From: Maribacter algarum (ex Zhang et al. 2020)
GTDB lineage: Bacteria > Bacteroidota > Bacteroidia > Flavobacteriales > Flavobacteriaceae
NCBI RefSeq assembly: GCF_005885635.1
Contig: NZ_VATY01000007.1
Location: 1 to 64,000 of the forward strand
Direction of reading: 5' to 3'
Length of the DNA: 64,000 nucleotides
Shown: in pieces, positions 61,921 through 64,000 of the stretch
How positions within the stretch are numbered: position 1 is the first letter of the stretch
Layout of the letters: each line of letters begins with the position of its first letter
Translations under genes and position numbers: made by a program
Notes under the pieces: model-generated
The model's database searches: none
Told to the model about the DNA's origin: nothing
What the model saw: the letters and a program-made list of their open reading frames with translations, nothing else

Positions 61921-63342
61921 TCACTTATTAAGAAAATCTTTGCCCCATTTTTCTCTCAGCTCAATAGCTAATTGAGAGACGAGTGCTTTGTATTCTTCCT
62001 TTTCAGCCAGATTAATTAATTCCAGCGGGTCAGTTTTATGGTCAAACAACATCCGCTCATAGGCGATGCCCTTGTCATTGGTCCATTCCGTATAGAAGTA
62101 GTCTCCCTTTATCAAGGTTACAGCATCCTTAAATTTAGATACCGCATAGTTTTTTGTACGTTTCTTTCCGTTAATAAGCGGAACAAAACTCTCACCCTCT
62201 AGTTGGTTCTCAGGCATCTTTAATCCGGCCAGTTCTACTAGACTGGGGTATATATCAACAAACTCCGTGATATTGGGTACATGCCGTCCATTCGTTTTTC
62301 CCGGGACTTTTACAAGTAAGGGGCTATGCAGCGAAGTTTCAAAGGTGCAATGTTTGCACCATAATTTGTGCTCTCCCAAATTCCATCCGTGATCTCCCCA
62401 AAGTACGACAATGGTATTTTCGGCGAGGCCCTCTTTTTCAAGTTCATCTAACAGTTTTCCAATTTGTGCATCTACAAAACTGACACAGGCATAATACCCT
62501 TGTATCAATTCTTTGGCCATCTCAATAGGCAACGCACCTTTTTCGGGGATATTGGAATAGGTTCTGAGTTCGCCAAAATTATGAAATGCTTTTGACGGTG
62601 TCGTCTTCGGTTGTTGATAGCTTTCCGGGAGGCTTACGGTTTCTATGGGATACATATCCCAATACTTTTGCGGTGCATTAAAAGGCAAGTGTGGCTTCAT
62701 AAAACCCACAGCCATAAAAAAGGGCTTGCCGGCTTCCTTCAGTTTCTTAAGGTCAGCTATGCCTTTAGCAGCAATTTTACCATCCATATACTCGCTGTCT
62801 TCGATACGAGCCGCTTCAAAAGGATTGCCGCGTTGTTTCCGGGAAATCAGTTCTTTATTATCTGGATTGAAATAATTCAAGGTTTCTTTGCTAGGTCTCC
62901 AAACCTCATCCCAGTCGCTCTTGCTATCATCGGGAACATGCAAAACCTTTCCGTTCGAAATTGTTGTATAACCATGGGTCTTGAAAAGTTTGGGCAAAGT
63001 AATCGCCTCCGGCACTTGTTCATCGATTCGGGTATCAAAAGTCAAAAATCGATTTCTAGTAGGTCTTACTCCGGTTAAGATACTTGCCCTCGACGCTCCA
63101 CAGGTAGGAACGCTGCAATAGGCCCTATCAAAAACCAAGCTTTGTGAGGCCAATTTATCAAGGTTAGGGGAATGAATATGGGTCGCACCATAAAAATTGA
63201 GTTCCGGTCGTAAATCATCAACCGCAATGAACAAAATGTTCGGTTGCTGTTGTTGAATCTTTTCTTCGTTCTGCTCCTTTTGTTCAGCTTTGCAAGCCAG
63301 AAGAAAAATACTTGCTAGAACGAAAAGGATTGCACATCTCAT
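61921..63342 (-). CDS. S1-family sulfatase, iduronate-2-sulfatase-like
   Basis: A 473-residue lipoprotein sulfatase (FLLACKAEQ). [18 protein letters not shown] and the motif C81-G-A-S-R85 (alanine in place of proline, as in some iduronate sulfatase-like members) mark the active site. [19 protein letters not shown] and [31 protein letters not shown] agree with that subgroup. It resembles the enzyme at 40245. Ulvan iduronate or rhamnose sulfate are the likely targets. It lies 13 bases after the stop of the upstream GH78 gene, so they form one operon. Confidence 0.92.
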   Translation of the reverse strand: MRCAILFVLASIFLLACKAEQKEQNEEKIQQQQPNILFIAVDDLRPELNFYGATHIHSPNLDKLASQSLVFDRAYCSVPTCGASRASILTGVRPTRNRFLTFDTRIDEQVPEAITLPKLFKTHGYTTISNGKVLHVPDDSKSDWDEVWRPSKETLNYFNPDNKELISRKQRGNPFEAARIEDSEYMDGKIAAKGIADLKKLKEAGKPFFMAVGFMKPHLPFNAPQKYWDMYPIETVSLPESYQQPKTTPSKAFHNFGELRTYSNIPEKGALPIEMAKELIQGYYACVSFVDAQIGKLLDELEKEGLAENTIVVLWGDHGWNLGEHKLWCKHCTFETSLHSPLLVKVPGKTNGRHVPNITEFVDIYPSLVELAGLKMPENQLEGESFVPLINGKKRTKNYAVSKFKDAVTLIKGDYFYTEWTNDKGIAYERMLFDHKTDPLELINLAEKEEYKALVSQLAIELREKWGKDFLNK

Positions 63343-63355
63343 AGTTAGTCAACTT

Positions 63356-64000
63356 CTAAAACGAATTGATTTTTAACTGAATGGTATGCTTCCCTGGTGA
63401 AAGTCTGATGGACTCAAAAGCAGACGGCACTTTGTCTCCATTGTGAATAAAATCTTTTCCTTCAAGATTGTTTAAGGAAAATTCAGCCACCATGTTTCCC
63501 GGTATTTCGATTTCGTAGGTTTGAAGCCTAGGACCGTTATGAGTATATTTTCCTTTGATGGTGCCTCGTACTGTCGGCACCTCAATGGTACTCGACTTCA
63601 ACTTGCTCATCTGTGGCTTGATCGTAGCTATTCCGAATCCGGGAGTTTTTGGTTTTATTCCCCACAAACCTCTTGGAATTACATTTGCTGGTACAGCACC
63701 CCAAGCATGGTTCCAATCCAGATTGTTCTTGTATTTATTATCCCATGCTTCCAAGGTAATCGTCGAGCCGATACGAATCATATTGTACCAACTTCGATCA
63801 GTGGTATCAATCAATAAATCTAATGCATAGTCCGCCTCTCCTGCGTTATAAAGTCCGTCCATTAAAAACTGAGATCCATATACACTACATGCCATACCTC
63901 TGGATTTTACGAAGTCAACCACCGACTCAAAGTGTTCTTCTGGCACAAGACCAAAAGCCAATGGCATCATGTTGGCATGTAAAGAGGAGTGGTCCGTACC
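63356..64000 (-). CDS. GH78 alpha-L-rhamnosidase, C-terminal part (cut by window edge)
   Basis: The reading frame stays open to the window end, where it reads TDHSSLHAN before [12 protein letters not shown]. The visible 214 codons contain [35 protein letters not shown] and the following beta domain, all typical of GH78 C-termini. The catalytic half lies beyond the right edge, and the apparent internal start is not real. This is the second rhamnosidase of the locus and the upstream gene of the two sulfatases on the same strand. Confidence 0.85.
   Translation of the reverse strand, partial: GTDHSSLHANMMPLAFGLVPEEHFESVVDFVKSRGMACSVYGSQFLMDGLYNAGEADYALDLLIDTTDRSWYNMIRIGSTITLEAWDNKYKNNLDWNHAWGAVPANVIPRGLWGIKPKTPGFGIATIKPQMSKLKSSTIEVPTVRGTIKGKYTHNGPRLQTYEIEIPGNMVAEFSLNNLEGKDFIHNGDKVPSAFESIRLSPGKHTIQLKINSF

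Overview
The window looks like a chromosome segment of a marine member of the Bacteroidota, class Flavobacteriia. It is AT-rich and carries a SusC/SusD pair, a CTnDOT-type tyrosine integrase, a BfmA/BtgA-type mobilization protein, several lipoprotein signals and a cluster of sulfatases and rhamnose-specific enzymes typical of algal polysaccharide degraders. There is no rRNA operon and no CRISPR array. The genus cannot be fixed from the sequence alone.

Region 1 (1-8440) pairs a non-coding, tRNA-like RNA array with NAD/ADP-ribose genes. Bases 1-1560 have no credible protein gene but contain tRNA parts in unusual arrangements: a 5'-then-3' tRNA-like molecule with expanded arms (2-205), further T-arms and D-arms, two modules in which the 3' half of a tRNA lies directly upstream of its own 5' half (circularly permuted; one rebuilds a tRNA-Lys(UUU)), and a run of anticodon-arm hairpins. 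The first gene after it encodes a soluble slipin/SPFH protein with three internal repeats. SPFH/Band-7 proteins partnered with a tRNA-like RNA have been proposed as RNA-repair modules (Burroughs and Aravind 2016); this locus seems to be an elaborate example. Convergent to it is a six-gene operon (SPFH, NAD-kinase-like, NADAR, crystallin-J1-like, DUF4291, ADP-ribosylglycohydrolase). Upstream of that lies an NrtR-type Nudix regulator, with palindromic operators in front of both.

Region 2 (about 8441-32114) is a candidate genomic island. It is bounded by a 13-bp direct repeat that matches a tRNA 3' end read in antisense, and it ends with a mobilization protein, an integrase and 12-bp iterons. 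Its cargo includes an unusual TolB/TPR/AraC regulator, a membrane adenylate cyclase, oxidoreductases, DoxX-like proteins, two serine beta-lactamase-like hydrolases, a LytS/LytT-type two-component pair, a Crp-type regulator, PAP2 and CPBP membrane enzymes and an AraC regulator. Several genes occur in two diverged copies, and the palindrome CTTTCGCGAAAG (or near-copies) was seen only in this part.

Region 3 (about 32300-64000, continuing beyond the right edge) is a polysaccharide utilization locus. It has SusC/SusD, two GH78 alpha-L-rhamnosidases (one cut by the window edge), GH105, GH3, L-rhamnose mutarotase, a GMC oxidoreductase, five S1 sulfatases, a lyase resembling PL28 ulvan lyases, two proteins of unclear function and a planctomycete-type cytochrome/DUF1501 pair. 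Sulfated rhamnose plus unsaturated uronic acid points to ulvan from green algae. A short motif, GTACAGGAT or a close variant, precedes at least six of the transcription units and is repeated five times before susC, so the locus probably answers to one shared regulator, which is not evident in the window.
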